NCBI GenBank assembly: GCA_913062815.1 | Contig: CAJXWZ010000008.1 | Location: forward strand, 114,761-178,760 | Origin: an uncultured Colwellia sp. | GTDB lineage: Bacteria > Pseudomonadota > Gammaproteobacteria > Enterobacterales > Alteromonadaceae | Length of the DNA: 64,000 nt | Direction of reading: 5' to 3' | The notes under the pieces: model-generated | The model's database searches: none | Told to the model about the DNA's origin: nothing | The model's input: only the letters and a program-made list of their open reading frames with translations | In this document: one piece after another, positions 1-8,315 of the stretch | Layout: each line of letters opens with the position of its first letter | Position numbering within the stretch: the stretch's first letter is position 1 | Translations under genes and position numbers: made by a program

Positions 1-1
1 G

Positions 2-40
2 CTGAACGAACAAATGAATAAATTGGCGAATAAACCTTAA
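2..40 (+). CDS. C-terminal tail of a gene entering from the left edge (partial)
   Basis: An open frame runs from the left edge to a TAA at 38-40, ending in the residues LNEQMNKLANKP. A strong hairpin follows at 61-93 and a convergent gene lies beyond it, which is what the end of a real plus-strand gene would look like. The tail is too short to assign to a family. It may also be chance, since only 12 residues are visible. Confidence 0.35.
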   Translation: MNEQMNKLANKP

Positions 41-60
41 GGCACATGTAGGTCATCAAA

Positions 61-93
61 CAGGCTAGACGAACGAATAGTCCGTCTAGCCTG
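61..93. terminator. Hairpin between convergent genes, probable bidirectional terminator
   Basis: CAGGCTAGACG (61-71) and CGTCTAGCCTG (83-93) are perfect 11-bp inverted arms around an 11-nt loop. The hairpin lies between the end of the partial plus-strand frame (40) and the end of the minus-strand gene (113). Neither side has a long T run, so termination is inferred from position and stem strength. Confidence 0.6.
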
Positions 94-112
94 AAGATAA
101 CAACTTAATTTG

Positions 113-1681
113 TTAAGCCTGTATTTCAAACCAATCAAGCACAGCAAACTGTTTATTGGCTTGACGAATTTGCAATGGTTCACCGCCAACTTTAAGCTGT
201 GCATTAACCTTTTTTACGACAAATTCTTTCGAGCCGTCTAGTTCAACTTTGGCAACTAAACTATTACCTTGCCAAAATTCAATGACCGCTCCTTTTGCCC
301 CTCGAACACTCATCAATAATTTTGCTGGGCCTGCATTTTTGCTGTCAAATTTGTATTTTACCCATGCCGGAATAAAGGGCGTAAGGCCCGGCGTATAATG
401 CTCTTTATTTGACGTAAACAAGACGCTTTGCTGGTTTTCTTTATCCAGTAAATAAGCATTGCGGTTTTGGTGGTAAAATTCAGCTTGAATACGATGGCCA
501 GCACTAAAAACTTGATGTGTTCCTGTATGAACTTCAGCACTTGCTTGGCTTTCACCAATGACATTATTAGCGAATACTTGATAGCTTACAGCACCTGTCC
601 CTGGTAACTTATCGAGATAGCTATTTGTTTTAATGTCACCTGCAATTTTTTCCATTTTACGGCTTATTTTACCGGTGGGATCTAAATAACCACGATAAAC
701 ATCATAGGTTATTGCATCATCTAACACCGCAGACCAATTCAAGTTTACTTGTTTGTTTTTTACCGCACTCGCGCTAACGTTGGTAGGTCTGCTAGGTAAC
801 AATTTAAGCCTTTGATGCTCTACAGTGGCTTGTAGCTGCGCTTTACTCAAACCTTCAACAAAGCTTTGAGAGTTTGCTGACATGGAAGTTGCTGCATTTG
901 CATCTAGTACAAGACGAAACCCTTCAATACTACCAATAAAAGGCATACTGTCTTTTTCGTTTGTTGGCCGAGGCACCCAATGCCAACCACTGCCCCCTAC
1001 TACATAGCCGATACACTTTGTTGGTTGTTCTTTGCTATATTCACTACAGGTTTGCATTAGTTCCCTAACATTACCCATCATATCGTGCAGGCCAAAATCG
1101 TTAGGTCGATACATTCCCACAACGGTATGATAAATAGCCCCGTCATTACAATTAACACTACTTCTGTATCTTTGATTATGGTGTTGTTTTAAGCCGGCAT
1201 TATTGGCCGCATCTTCAATGTTCTCATAATCACACACTTCGCTTTGATCTAGGTCATCACCAAAAGCGAAACGGCTACTTTTTCCAGCAGATGCTGCAAA
1301 TTGCCATTCAGTAAATTCAGGTAATCGATAAGGTTTACCGGTTACATCCGCTAACCAACTGGCGTATGCCATGGCATCTTTACCACCAATACAAACAACG
1401 GGTCGATATGGCTCTTTTACTAAGTCAGCATTATTCCATGTGCCATTTGGCTCTGCAGGCAAATTGTGCTCGTTATATAAGTGACATTTTTCTGTTATTT
1501 CATAATCTGTTGCATTAACAAAACGAGTAAACTCTTTAACCGTTACTTCGTATTTCCCCATTTGAATATTTATGTTTTCTGTCTGCCCTACTATCGGCAC
1601 TAGTACTGGCTCTATCGGGTTGGTGCTTGCCCATAGATTAGTGCTGCTTAAAATCGCTAAGCCTGCGAATATTTTTTTCAT
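113..1681 (-). CDS. Exported SUMF1/FGE-fold (formylglycine-generating-enzyme-like) protein
   Basis: A 522-residue protein with a signal peptide (about residues 1-19, MKKIFAGLAILSSTNLWAS). Residues about 25-260 show the FGE-sulfatase fold: LPEFTEWQFAASAG, MMGNVRELMQTC and the closing GFRLVLD. A fibronectin type III-like segment follows (about 297-390), then a C-terminal beta-rich region (about 400-522) that I do not recognise. True formylglycine-generating enzymes have a paired Cys in a GGSW.C....CR block. Here that block reads GGSGWHWVPRPTNE and has no Cys pair, so sulfatase maturation is unlikely. The domain may instead bind a ligand or act like other catalytically different members of the fold. 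No sulfatase gene lies nearby. The gene appears monocistronic, ending at the hairpin 61-93. Family assignment is firm and function unknown. Confidence 0.8.
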   Translation of the reverse strand: MKKIFAGLAILSSTNLWASTNPIEPVLVPIVGQTENINIQMGKYEVTVKEFTRFVNATDYEITEKCHLYNEHNLPAEPNGTWNNADLVKEPYRPVVCIGGKDAMAYASWLADVTGKPYRLPEFTEWQFAASAGKSSRFAFGDDLDQSEVCDYENIEDAANNAGLKQHHNQRYRSSVNCNDGAIYHTVVGMYRPNDFGLHDMMGNVRELMQTCSEYSKEQPTKCIGYVVGGSGWHWVPRPTNEKDSMPFIGSIEGFRLVLDANAATSMSANSQSFVEGLSKAQLQATVEHQRLKLLPSRPTNVSASAVKNKQVNLNWSAVLDDAITYDVYRGYLDPTGKISRKMEKIAGDIKTNSYLDKLPGTGAVSYQVFANNVIGESQASAEVHTGTHQVFSAGHRIQAEFYHQNRNAYLLDKENQQSVLFTSNKEHYTPGLTPFIPAWVKYKFDSKNAGPAKLLMSVRGAKGAVIEFWQGNSLVAKVELDGSKEFVVKKVNAQLKVGGEPLQIRQANKQFAVLDWFEIQA

Positions 1682-2089
1682 GTTTGCTCCTTATGCAATT
1701 GACGAGAAAACAATAGGTTATTGCTTTAATTAAAGTCTTAAATAAATTCTATTTTTCTGGCATATAGAAAAGGAATAGAAAAATGAAAGGTCAGGAATGT
1801 CTTTCACTAGCCAATTTGAGCTAAAGTAGCACTTATTAGCTGATTCAACAGAAATAGAGGCAATGCCATATAACATCGACAACGTCACTAAAAATAATGT
1901 TGCCTTAGCACAGTAAGTCAATACCAGTGGTATTGAGATAAGTAAAAGCGCAGAATTAGTCAATAATTAAAGTGCTACATTCCAATAGATACGAGTCAGT
2001 ATATGTATAGTGCATATTAAGACTAATTTTTGTCAATATGGACTGCATATGACAGAATGAAATCTTTCTTCATTTCAGAGGCATATGTT
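1682..2089. other. Divergent intergenic region between the FGE-like gene and the AraC gene
   Basis: About 400 AT-rich bases that must hold the promoters of the leftward FGE-like gene and the rightward AraC gene. The FGE-like gene has a ribosome site (AAGGAGC) just before its ATG at 1681. The only structure I see is the pair of GCATAT elements at 2001-2050, listed separately. A minus-strand open frame at 1730-1963 would need a TTG start with no ribosome site, and I do not accept it. Confidence 0.5.
2001..2050. promoter_or_regulatory. Two spaced ATATG/CATAT elements upstream of the AraC gene
   Basis: ATATG-N7-CATAT at 2001-2017 and ATATG-N5-CATAT at 2036-2050 share the hexamer GCATAT (2012-2017 and 2045-2050), 33 bp or about three helical turns apart. 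AraC-family proteins often bind paired direct repeats in their own promoters. This is a candidate autoregulatory site only. In AT-rich DNA such short motifs can recur by chance. Confidence 0.3.
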
Positions 2090-2836
2090 GTGATTAAACC
2101 TACCGTTTGGCTTCAGACAGGTGTTGTCACTATCTATGGCTCAAGTTTAGATGCTGCGCCTCATAGCCACCACGCTATACAAATTGTATGGCCCAAGGCA
2201 AACTCACAATGCAACTTGAACAACAGCGATGAAGCAGTGTTAGCCATCATTGCCTCTGACTTTGAACATCAACTACAGCTTTCAGAAGGCTGGATATTAC
2301 TTATTGAGCCAAAGAGTGATCTAGGTCAAGCACTATCGAGTTTGTTAAATGGACAAGCTATTAAACTAATCAACTCGCCTTTATTTACCTCTGATCGACC
2401 CAGACCAGAACATGACTTATCGCAATATCTGCTGCCCCTATTGAGCATGCTAAACCTAAAGAAACACACCTTATCAGCCAATAAAAGCACAGTGAAAGAT
2501 CAACGTATTCAGCAAATATTATCTGAATTAGACACTTGTTTAGGCGGTAACTGTATTAAACCGGAAAAATGGCGCGCAAAGGAAGTGGCACAAAGCATCG
2601 CTTTATCTGAAAGCAGGTTTCTACATTTATTTCGAGATGAGTTAGGTATTGCTTGGCGGCCTTATTTGTTATGGCGGCGTATGATGTGCGCTATTCAAGC
2701 TATCATTGCTAACCACTCAGCTACAGAGGCAGCTCACATTGCTGGTTTTTCAGATAGTGCTCATTTAAGTAGAACATTTCGGCGTAATTTCGGTATGACT
2801 ATAAGACAAGCACTGACGTTGTTTTCTAAAAGTTAG
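2090..2836 (+). CDS. AraC-family transcriptional regulator
   Basis: A 248-residue regulator. The C-terminal part (about residues 150-248) carries the double helix-turn-helix of the AraC/XylS family: WRAKEVAQSIALSESRFLHL for helix-turn-helix one, and AAHIAGFSDSAHLSRTFRR for the second. The N-terminal part (MIKPTVWLQTGVVTIYG...APHSHHAIQIV) resembles the cupin-like sensor of this family. I choose the GTG at 2090 because AGAGG lies 8 bases upstream and the family-typical sequence starts there. In-frame TTG (2030) and ATG (2057) starts lack a good ribosome site. It lies upstream of two small genes on the same strand and may control them. Confidence 0.85.
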   Translation: MIKPTVWLQTGVVTIYGSSLDAAPHSHHAIQIVWPKANSQCNLNNSDEAVLAIIASDFEHQLQLSEGWILLIEPKSDLGQALSSLLNGQAIKLINSPLFTSDRPRPEHDLSQYLLPLLSMLNLKKHTLSANKSTVKDQRIQQILSELDTCLGGNCIKPEKWRAKEVAQSIALSESRFLHLFRDELGIAWRPYLLWRRMMCAIQAIIANHSATEAAHIAGFSDSAHLSRTFRRNFGMTIRQALTLFSKS

Positions 2837-2906
2837 CTAGTTTATTCAAGTTTCCTGCAACTGGTTTGATTATTATAGCTTCATAGTCATCACGCCGGAG
2901 TTACTT

Positions 2907-3104
2907 ATGAAACAGACAATACAATCTTCAATGTTAATCATTATCGCATTGGCAACCATATTGGCCACCTTTATACACGGAAATGCTGCTGATATTTCTA
3001 TCTTTCACGGCATGATTTTGCATCCTATTTTTTTATTAATTGGCATTTCATTGTTTGCACTAGTGAATGTTATTCAAAACGATAAAAATAAGCAGGAGAG
3101 TTAA
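2907..3104 (+). CDS. Small two-helix membrane protein
   Basis: A 65-residue protein with two hydrophobic segments (about residues 8-25 and 37-56) and a short charged tail (NDKNKQES), so probably an inner-membrane protein. CGGAG is placed before the ATG at 2907. It ends one base before the start of the DUF3703 gene and so is almost certainly co-transcribed with it. I do not recognise a family. No catalytic motif is visible. Confidence 0.7.
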   Translation: MKQTIQSSMLIIIALATILATFIHGNAADISIFHGMILHPIFLLIGISLFALVNVIQNDKNKQES

Positions 3105-3105
3105 C

Positions 3106-3441
3106 ATGAAAACTAAACTAAGACAGGCTTACAATCATGAAATGCAAAAAGCTAAGCTAATGTTCGATGAGCAAGACTATGCGCAATGCTATTACCACCT
3201 TGAGCGTGGTCATATACTAGGGCAGAGAAACTATATCCCGCATGTTGTTAATCATTATTGGATGCTTAAAGTAGGCTTAAAACAAAGCGACTTTCGCGAA
3301 GCAGCTGGACAAGTGATACGCATGATCATGAGTATTTTTTCATTGATTAACTTAGTACCGTTAGGCAATACTGGCCGTGCTCGTATCAGTCCATTTAAAG
3401 TGATGCCAATCCCTGCTGACTTGCAAGATTACTTTAAATAA
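3106..3441 (+). CDS. DUF3703 family protein
   Basis: A 111-residue soluble protein. ATG at 3106 is preceded by AGGAGAG, which decides the start over an in-frame codon at 3067 inside the previous gene. The sequence shows the DUF3703 pattern: LERGHILGQ, VNHYWMLKVG, and a C-terminal GNTGRARISPF. The family has no established biochemical role. It is often small, stand-alone and near regulators. Here it follows an AraC gene and a small membrane protein, with which it likely forms one unit. Confidence 0.8.
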   Translation: MKTKLRQAYNHEMQKAKLMFDEQDYAQCYYHLERGHILGQRNYIPHVVNHYWMLKVGLKQSDFREAAGQVIRMIMSIFSLINLVPLGNTGRARISPFKVMPIPADLQDYFK

Positions 3442-3634
3442 CGACATAAAGGTTTACGGTGCTATTAGTAGTCAACAAATCCCCCCTTGTAGTCTATAGG
3501 TTGCAATTTAATGGGCTATTAGCACCTTATTTCAATTAGCAAAAAAAATATTCAATATTATTATGTTACTGTTTAAACCTTTTAAGCAGTAACCGCTTCT
3601 AAATACTGGTTTCAATAATTTTTACTGGGCGCTA

Positions 3635-5008
3635 ATGAAAAACTTACCATCAATCTTGTTAATAATACTTTTTATCTTTGTGACTAATTCGAAAGCTGCC
3701 AATGCTATTTCAGATGTGGCTACAAAAATCCACAAAACCTTAGATGAGCAACTGGCAAAAAATAGTAAAAGGTATGGTGTGGTCGGTCAATCTGTCCTAA
3801 TTCTCAAAAATCATCAGCCTATCTATCAGGGACAACATGGTTTCGCTAATATAGAGCTGGGTGTGGCTGTTACCAATAAACACCTTTTTCCCAGTTACTC
3901 GGTTACCAAGTTATTCACCAGTGTATTAATAATGCAACAAGTAGAGCTAGGTAATATTGAGCTGACTAAGTCAATTCGAACATATTTACCTTATTTACCA
4001 AAACACTGGCATAAAATTACGGTAGAGCATTTATTAAGCCATACCTCAGGAGTTCCTCGTTACTTTGATATAGCAATGGCAAAGCGCCATTTTTTGCCAA
4101 ATAAAAAAGCAGTATTCATGTCCTTAGTTGATAAACCAGAACATTTTAAAATGGGTAGCCAAAATAATTATAACAATACTAATTTCTTACTACTGTCGGC
4201 CATTTTAGAAAAACAAACAGCTAAGTCTTATCAAGAGCTTGTTACTGATAACATTATCAAGCCTTTAGCTTTAAAAAATACCGGACACGTTAGTGCGAAG
4301 GACATAGTCAAAAATATGGTTACCAGTTATAGAGGTGTTAACGGTACCTTAAGAAAGAACACTAATATTGATTGGCCTGAATATACCTTTGCCCATTCTG
4401 CTCTTTATTCTACCGCTGAAGATCTAACCACATTTATTACCGCATTAGTTACAGGGAAGTTCGTTAATGAAGCGAACTTATTGAAATATTGGCATGCAAT
4501 GAAATTGACCAATGGTAACGATGGCCGATACGCGTTTGGTTTTGAATATAGTTTTGAGGATGGCTATTACCATGCAGGCCATGATGGAGGAAATCAAGTC
4601 AAACTACGTTATTACTTCAACCCTGACAATAATGCAGATAATTATACCCTTGCTTATGTTACCAATGGCAATACTCATGGTGTATGGACTGATGTATTGG
4701 CTGAGAGTGTCATGTCCATAATCGCGCCAAAACAGTTTAAAATTGCCACACTTAAAACACAATTTATTAGTGCGATATTGGAGCAGAACACTAATGAGCT
4801 GACTAGCATTTACCGCGCAATTTCAAAGCATTTCAATGGCGACGTCGTTGCTATTGAACGTTTCATTCTTTATCGAGCTTATGCAGTTAAATATGCCAGT
4901 GCCGTAAAAGCAGCTATTCCTGCTTTTGAATTTTTAGTCAACAAATTTCCTCGCTCTGAAAACGCAATTGCAACCCTAGCTGATATTAAGGCCGCAATTG
5001 CTAGGTGA
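3635..5008 (+). CDS. Exported serine hydrolase, class C beta-lactamase/penicillin-binding-protein family
   Basis: A 457-residue protein with a signal peptide (about 1-21). Residues about 25-350 carry the beta-lactamase class C fold: the SxxK nucleophile motif in SYSVTKLF, the YxN-type motif in YNNTNF, and the third motif in the form HAGHDGG. Other landmarks are LLSHTSGVP and HSALYSTAEDL. Class C relatives include esterases, D-aminopeptidases and peptidoglycan hydrolases, so the substrate cannot be named and resistance should not be assumed. The C-terminal 90 residues are helical and resemble a small repeat-like tail. It converges on cydB with a 16-bp gap. Confidence 0.85.
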   Translation: MKNLPSILLIILFIFVTNSKAANAISDVATKIHKTLDEQLAKNSKRYGVVGQSVLILKNHQPIYQGQHGFANIELGVAVTNKHLFPSYSVTKLFTSVLIMQQVELGNIELTKSIRTYLPYLPKHWHKITVEHLLSHTSGVPRYFDIAMAKRHFLPNKKAVFMSLVDKPEHFKMGSQNNYNNTNFLLLSAILEKQTAKSYQELVTDNIIKPLALKNTGHVSAKDIVKNMVTSYRGVNGTLRKNTNIDWPEYTFAHSALYSTAEDLTTFITALVTGKFVNEANLLKYWHAMKLTNGNDGRYAFGFEYSFEDGYYHAGHDGGNQVKLRYYFNPDNNADNYTLAYVTNGNTHGVWTDVLAESVMSIIAPKQFKIATLKTQFISAILEQNTNELTSIYRAISKHFNGDVVAIERFILYRAYAVKYASAVKAAIPAFEFLVNKFPRSENAIATLADIKAAIAR

Positions 5009-5024
5009 TCACAGCAATAATAAT

Positions 5025-6032
5025 TTAGTAGTAGCGTAAATCTTCAACCTTACCCCAAAAAACCCAGTAAGAAAAAACGGTGTAGCCAATAATACTGGGA
5101 ATAACAACTATAGTGCCGTACAGCAGAAAATTAAGTGATTCGGCTGCTGAAACCGACTGCCATATGGTGATCTGGTTTGGCACTATGTAAGGGTAGAAAC
5201 TAATCGCTAGACCCAAAAAACTTAAGGCAAAGATAGCAATACATGCTAAAAAGGGTAATGCTTCATTGAGCTTTGGCTCACTTTCTTTTCGACTATTTAA
5301 TCGTTTAACGCTTCGCCAGGCTACCAAATACAGCGCAAACACGAACACAGGAATAAGCAACAATAAGCTCATTGAAGTACTTAACCAGCGCTGATAAATA
5401 CTACTGTCGATAATCAAGTTGGTTACTGACACTAAGCAAATGCCAATAAAACTTATCACTAACGTGCGTTTGGCATATCGAATAGCTCTTTGTTGCAATG
5501 CCCCCTCGGTTTTCATTATCAGCCAAGCCGAACCGATAAAACAATAAGCGGCACTTACACCTAAAGCGCTAATCAAGGCAAAACATACACTAACGACGTT
5601 TTTCTCAAAGCCCATAACGTACAAGCCCAACATATAACCTTGGGTGCTAGCAGCCAAAAAAGAGCCTATTTTAAAAGCTTTGTCCCATGTTGGTTTATGG
5701 CTAAATGACGCTTTGGCACGAAAATCAAAGGCTACGCCACGTAAGATCAAACCAATTAGCATCAGCACGGTTGGTAAATATAGTGCTTTTAAAATGGCAC
5801 TATGTGCGCTGGGGAAGGCAATTAGTAGTAAACCCACAGCAAGCACTAACCACGTTTCATTAGCATCCCAAAAGGGGCCAATTGACGCGATCATACTATC
5901 GCTATCTTTTTGATTATCTAAGGGCAGTAACATACCCACACCTAAATCATAACCATCTAGAATGGCATAAACTAAAATTGAAAATGCCATTAGTCCTGCA
6001 AATATAATAGCCAATGTGCTTTGTTCAAACAT
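5025..6032 (-). CDS. cydB: Cytochrome bd-type ubiquinol oxidase subunit II
   Basis: A 335-residue polytopic membrane protein with many hydrophobic helices. The N-terminus (LVYAILDGYDLGVGMLLPL) and the FWDANETWLVLAVGLLLIAFP segment are hallmarks of CydB. The start is the ATG at 6032, because AGGAGAAGG lies just upstream. The gene overlaps the end of cydA by 8 bp, so the two are translationally coupled. Subunit II supports the heme-bearing subunit I in the quinol:O2 oxidoreductase of the inner membrane. No CydX-like small gene is visible after it. Confidence 0.92.
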   Translation of the reverse strand: MFEQSTLAIIFAGLMAFSILVYAILDGYDLGVGMLLPLDNQKDSDSMIASIGPFWDANETWLVLAVGLLLIAFPSAHSAILKALYLPTVLMLIGLILRGVAFDFRAKASFSHKPTWDKAFKIGSFLAASTQGYMLGLYVMGFEKNVVSVCFALISALGVSAAYCFIGSAWLIMKTEGALQQRAIRYAKRTLVISFIGICLVSVTNLIIDSSIYQRWLSTSMSLLLLIPVFVFALYLVAWRSVKRLNSRKESEPKLNEALPFLACIAIFALSFLGLAISFYPYIVPNQITIWQSVSAAESLNFLLYGTIVVIPSIIGYTVFSYWVFWGKVEDLRYY

Positions 6033-7434
6033 GAGCCTTCTCCTGGGTATTGTTACTACGAGCATTAATCAATTCTTGTTTGATAGTTTTCGTTTTGGAG
6101 CTATGTTCTTGCTCTTGAATTTCCTCTATTTCCACAGCTCGTAAGGCCATCACCCGTAAGGTACTTAAATAGGCAACCAGCAAAATGCTATAAACAAGAA
6201 TATATAACAGTAATGACAGACCAACATTAGCCGCATCAATATCAGTCACTGCCTCTTTAACCGTTAATACACCTGTCACTAAATAAGGTTGTCTACCTAT
6301 TTCGGTAACATACCAACCAGCCAAGGTTGCTACCCAGCCTGAAAAACTCATTAACACTAAGGTTTTTAATATCCATACCGGCATAACTTGTTGATGCCGT
6401 TCTTGTCGATACAGTTTATAGCGGGCCAACCACGCCACGATAATCATCAAAAAGCCCATTGCCACCATAATTCTAAAGCTAAAAAATATAGGTTTGACTG
6501 GCGGAATTTTGTCAAAGTCATTCAAGCCTTTAATTTCGCCATCTAACTGATGAGTAAGTATTAAACTTGCTAGTTTTGGAATAGCGATTGCAAAGTCATT
6601 CTGTTGTGTTTCTGCATTTGGCACGGCAAACAATAATAACGGAGCACCTTTTTCTGTATGCCAAATACCTTCCATCGCCGCAATTTTTGCAGGCTGATGT
6701 TCTAACGTATTTAAACCGTGCAAGTCACCGACAAAAATTTGTATTGGCGCGAGTATCATTGCCGCTGTTAAGCTCACTTTCAACGTTAACTTGGGTGCTC
6801 GTTTATCATCACCATTTAATAACCTGAAAGCGCTAACACCGGCGATTAAAAAACTTGCAGTTAGAGCAGACGCCATTAACACATGGGTAAAGCGATAAGG
6901 AAAAGATGGATTGAAAATAATTGCCATCCAATCAACTGGAAAAGCCACGCCATCTCGCATTTCAAAACCTGTAGGGGTATGCATCCAAGAATTGAGCGAC
7001 AATATCCAAAAGGCTGATAAACTGGTACCTATAGCGACCATAATGGTCGCTAAAGTGTGAATTTTTGCTGGCACTCGTTTAATACCAAAGAGCATTACTC
7101 CTAGAAACGTTGCTTCTAAGAAAAAAGCGGTCAGCACTTCATAACCTAATAACGGTCCGGCGATATTGCCGACTTTTTCCATAAATCCAGGCCAATTGGT
7201 ACCGAACTGAAAGCTCATGGTAATGCCACTAACAACCCCTATGGCAAAAGTTAAAGCAAATATTTTCACCCAGAATCGGTAAGCTCGCATCCACACTGCG
7301 TCGCCGGTGAGATCAAATCGCACTTTGAAGAAAACGAGAAACCAGCACATGGCAATAGTGATGGTAGGAAATAAAATATGAAAGCTGATATTAAGTGCAA
7401 ACTGGATACGAGAAAGTAATTCAGTATCTAACAT
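6025..7434 (-). CDS. cydA: Cytochrome bd-type ubiquinol oxidase subunit I, short Q-loop (CIO type)
   Basis: A 469-residue heme-binding subunit. Axial-ligand His19 lies in ALNISFHILFP, the same position as in E. coli CydA. The EVLTAFFLEATFLG helix holds the two conserved Glu, and GWYVTEIGRQP is the family signature. At 469 residues it is shorter than E. coli CydA (522), because the periplasmic quinol loop (about 240-320) is short, as in cyanide-insensitive oxidases. Function: four-electron reduction of oxygen with quinol, important at low oxygen or with inhibitors such as cyanide, sulfide or NO. It is the first gene of the cydAB pair, downstream of the GbsR-type regulator. Confidence 0.92.
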   Translation of the reverse strand: MLDTELLSRIQFALNISFHILFPTITIAMCWFLVFFKVRFDLTGDAVWMRAYRFWVKIFALTFAIGVVSGITMSFQFGTNWPGFMEKVGNIAGPLLGYEVLTAFFLEATFLGVMLFGIKRVPAKIHTLATIMVAIGTSLSAFWILSLNSWMHTPTGFEMRDGVAFPVDWMAIIFNPSFPYRFTHVLMASALTASFLIAGVSAFRLLNGDDKRAPKLTLKVSLTAAMILAPIQIFVGDLHGLNTLEHQPAKIAAMEGIWHTEKGAPLLLFAVPNAETQQNDFAIAIPKLASLILTHQLDGEIKGLNDFDKIPPVKPIFFSFRIMVAMGFLMIIVAWLARYKLYRQERHQQVMPVWILKTLVLMSFSGWVATLAGWYVTEIGRQPYLVTGVLTVKEAVTDIDAANVGLSLLLYILVYSILLVAYLSTLRVMALRAVEIEEIQEQEHSSKTKTIKQELINARSNNTQEKAHV

Positions 7435-7468
7435 GATAACTCCTTAGCTGTTTATCACTTTTCAATAG

Positions 7469-7502
7469 GCAATAAGCGGCTTATTGCGCCTCTAAGGGGC
7501 GC
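7469..7502. promoter_or_regulatory. Adjacent dyads in the cydA leader
   Basis: GCAATAAGC (7469-7477) and GCTTATTGC (7479-7487) are perfect 9-bp arms around one base. Overlapping it, GCGCC (7486-7490) and GGCGC (7498-7502) form a second inverted repeat. Both are within 70 bp of the cydA ATG. The 1-base spacer of the first suggests a protein-binding dyad rather than an RNA hairpin. Confidence 0.45.
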
Positions 7503-7532
7503 AAGAAAATGAATATTAATGGCTTGAGCAAT

Positions 7533-7552
7533 GCTTATTTTTAAAAATAAGC
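7533..7552. promoter_or_regulatory. Perfect 20-bp palindrome between the regulator gene and cydA
   Basis: GCTTATTTTT and AAAAATAAGC (7533-7552) are perfect arms with no spacer. It lies 17 bp beyond the stop of the GbsR-type gene and about 100 bp before cydA. It could be an operator or the core of a weak terminator. No T run follows on the minus strand. Its outer GCTTATT/AATAAGC words reappear in reverse order in the dyad at 7469-7487. Confidence 0.4.
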
Positions 7553-7568
7553 AGGTAGTTACTAAGGC

Positions 7569-8117
7569 TTAAGTGCCGCTTTTTAAGAATTTATCTTTCA
7601 TGTCGAGCACTTTGCCAATTCCAGAGCCTAGCTTCATCAAGGTAGTTAGTTTTTCAGGACTCATACCTTGTAGTTCACCGGCAAAGAAGGTGATAGTTTC
7701 TAATAAATCATGAATTTCATGCATTTTGTCTTGTGCATAAATCTCTTCATTATTGGCAGGTGCATTCAATAAGTTGTCACGTAATAAACTTAAGGTTGGG
7801 TCTATTTCTCGTTTACGACGTTCTTCAAAAATACGATTTGCCATTTCCCAAATTGAGCCCGCAGGACGGTAGTATTCTTTACGGTCGCCAGGTTTGTGCT
7901 GCACCTGAATAAGTCGCCAAGACTGCAGTTCTTTGATACCCATGCTAACATTGCCACGAGATATTTTAAGTTGTTCAGACAGTTCATTAGCCGTGAGCGC
8001 TTCCTCACTTATAACCAACAAACCATACATTTGTCCTATAGTGCGATTGAATCCCCAGCGGCTTCCCATTTCGCCGCAATGCATAACAAAAGCTTCGATT
8101 TTTGCAGAAATGATCAT
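7569..8117 (-). CDS. GbsR/MarR-type transcriptional regulator
   Basis: A 182-residue winged helix-turn-helix protein. Residues about 25-90 hold the DNA-binding domain, with TIGQMYGLLVISEEALTANE leading into LSEQLKISRGNVSMGIKEL and then KPGDRKEYYRP in the wing, the pattern of the GbsR family. The C-terminal half is helical and probably dimerises. The start at 8117 has a strong AGGAGG. The gene lies just upstream of cydAB on the same strand, so it probably controls the oxidase and itself. The perfect inverted repeat at 8145-8180, directly in front of the gene, is a likely operator. Ligand unknown. Confidence 0.8.
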   Translation of the reverse strand: MIISAKIEAFVMHCGEMGSRWGFNRTIGQMYGLLVISEEALTANELSEQLKISRGNVSMGIKELQSWRLIQVQHKPGDRKEYYRPAGSIWEMANRIFEERRKREIDPTLSLLRDNLLNAPANNEEIYAQDKMHEIHDLLETITFFAGELQGMSPEKLTTLMKLGSGIGKVLDMKDKFLKSGT

Positions 8118-8144
8118 GTCATTCCTCCTTTACCCAAAATAACA

Positions 8145-8180
8145 GTTTTAAAGTTTCAGAAATTACTGAAACTTTAAAAC
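8145..8180. promoter_or_regulatory. Perfect 15-bp inverted repeat, candidate operator of the GbsR-type regulator
   Basis: GTTTTAAAGTTTCAG (8145-8159) and CTGAAACTTTAAAAC (8166-8180) are perfect arms around a 6-bp AT spacer. The repeat lies 28 bp upstream of the regulator ATG, where its promoter must be, so binding would block transcription. The dimeric winged-helix family fits such a dyad. Autorepression is inferred. Confidence 0.65.
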
Positions 8181-8315
8181 ATAGTTGGCTATAGATCAAG
8201 TTTTGTTGCTCAAAATATTGATAATAGTTGAAGAGAAAAGCGCAATTAATTTACAGTTAAGGCAATGTATTACTCACTTGCGCATAAGTGATTCATTACT
8301 TTAACCGCTTTCGAA

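Noticed and set aside
61..93. Relation of this hairpin to the one at 63583-63624, which also has a GGCTAG arm
   Set aside because: The shared word is short and the rest of the stems differ, so a repeated element is not supported.
1730..1963. Hydrophobic minus-strand open frame upstream of the FGE-like gene
   Set aside because: It needs a TTG start, has no ribosome site and lies in a divergent promoter gap. Its hydrophobic pattern comes from AT-rich DNA.
3635..5008. Beta-lactamase resistance gene
   Set aside because: Class C fold alone is shared by esterases and peptidases. The residues seen do not identify a beta-lactam hydrolase.
7533..7552. Terminator of the GbsR-type gene
   Set aside because: No T run follows on the minus strand. 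I list it as an operator candidate instead, with low confidence.
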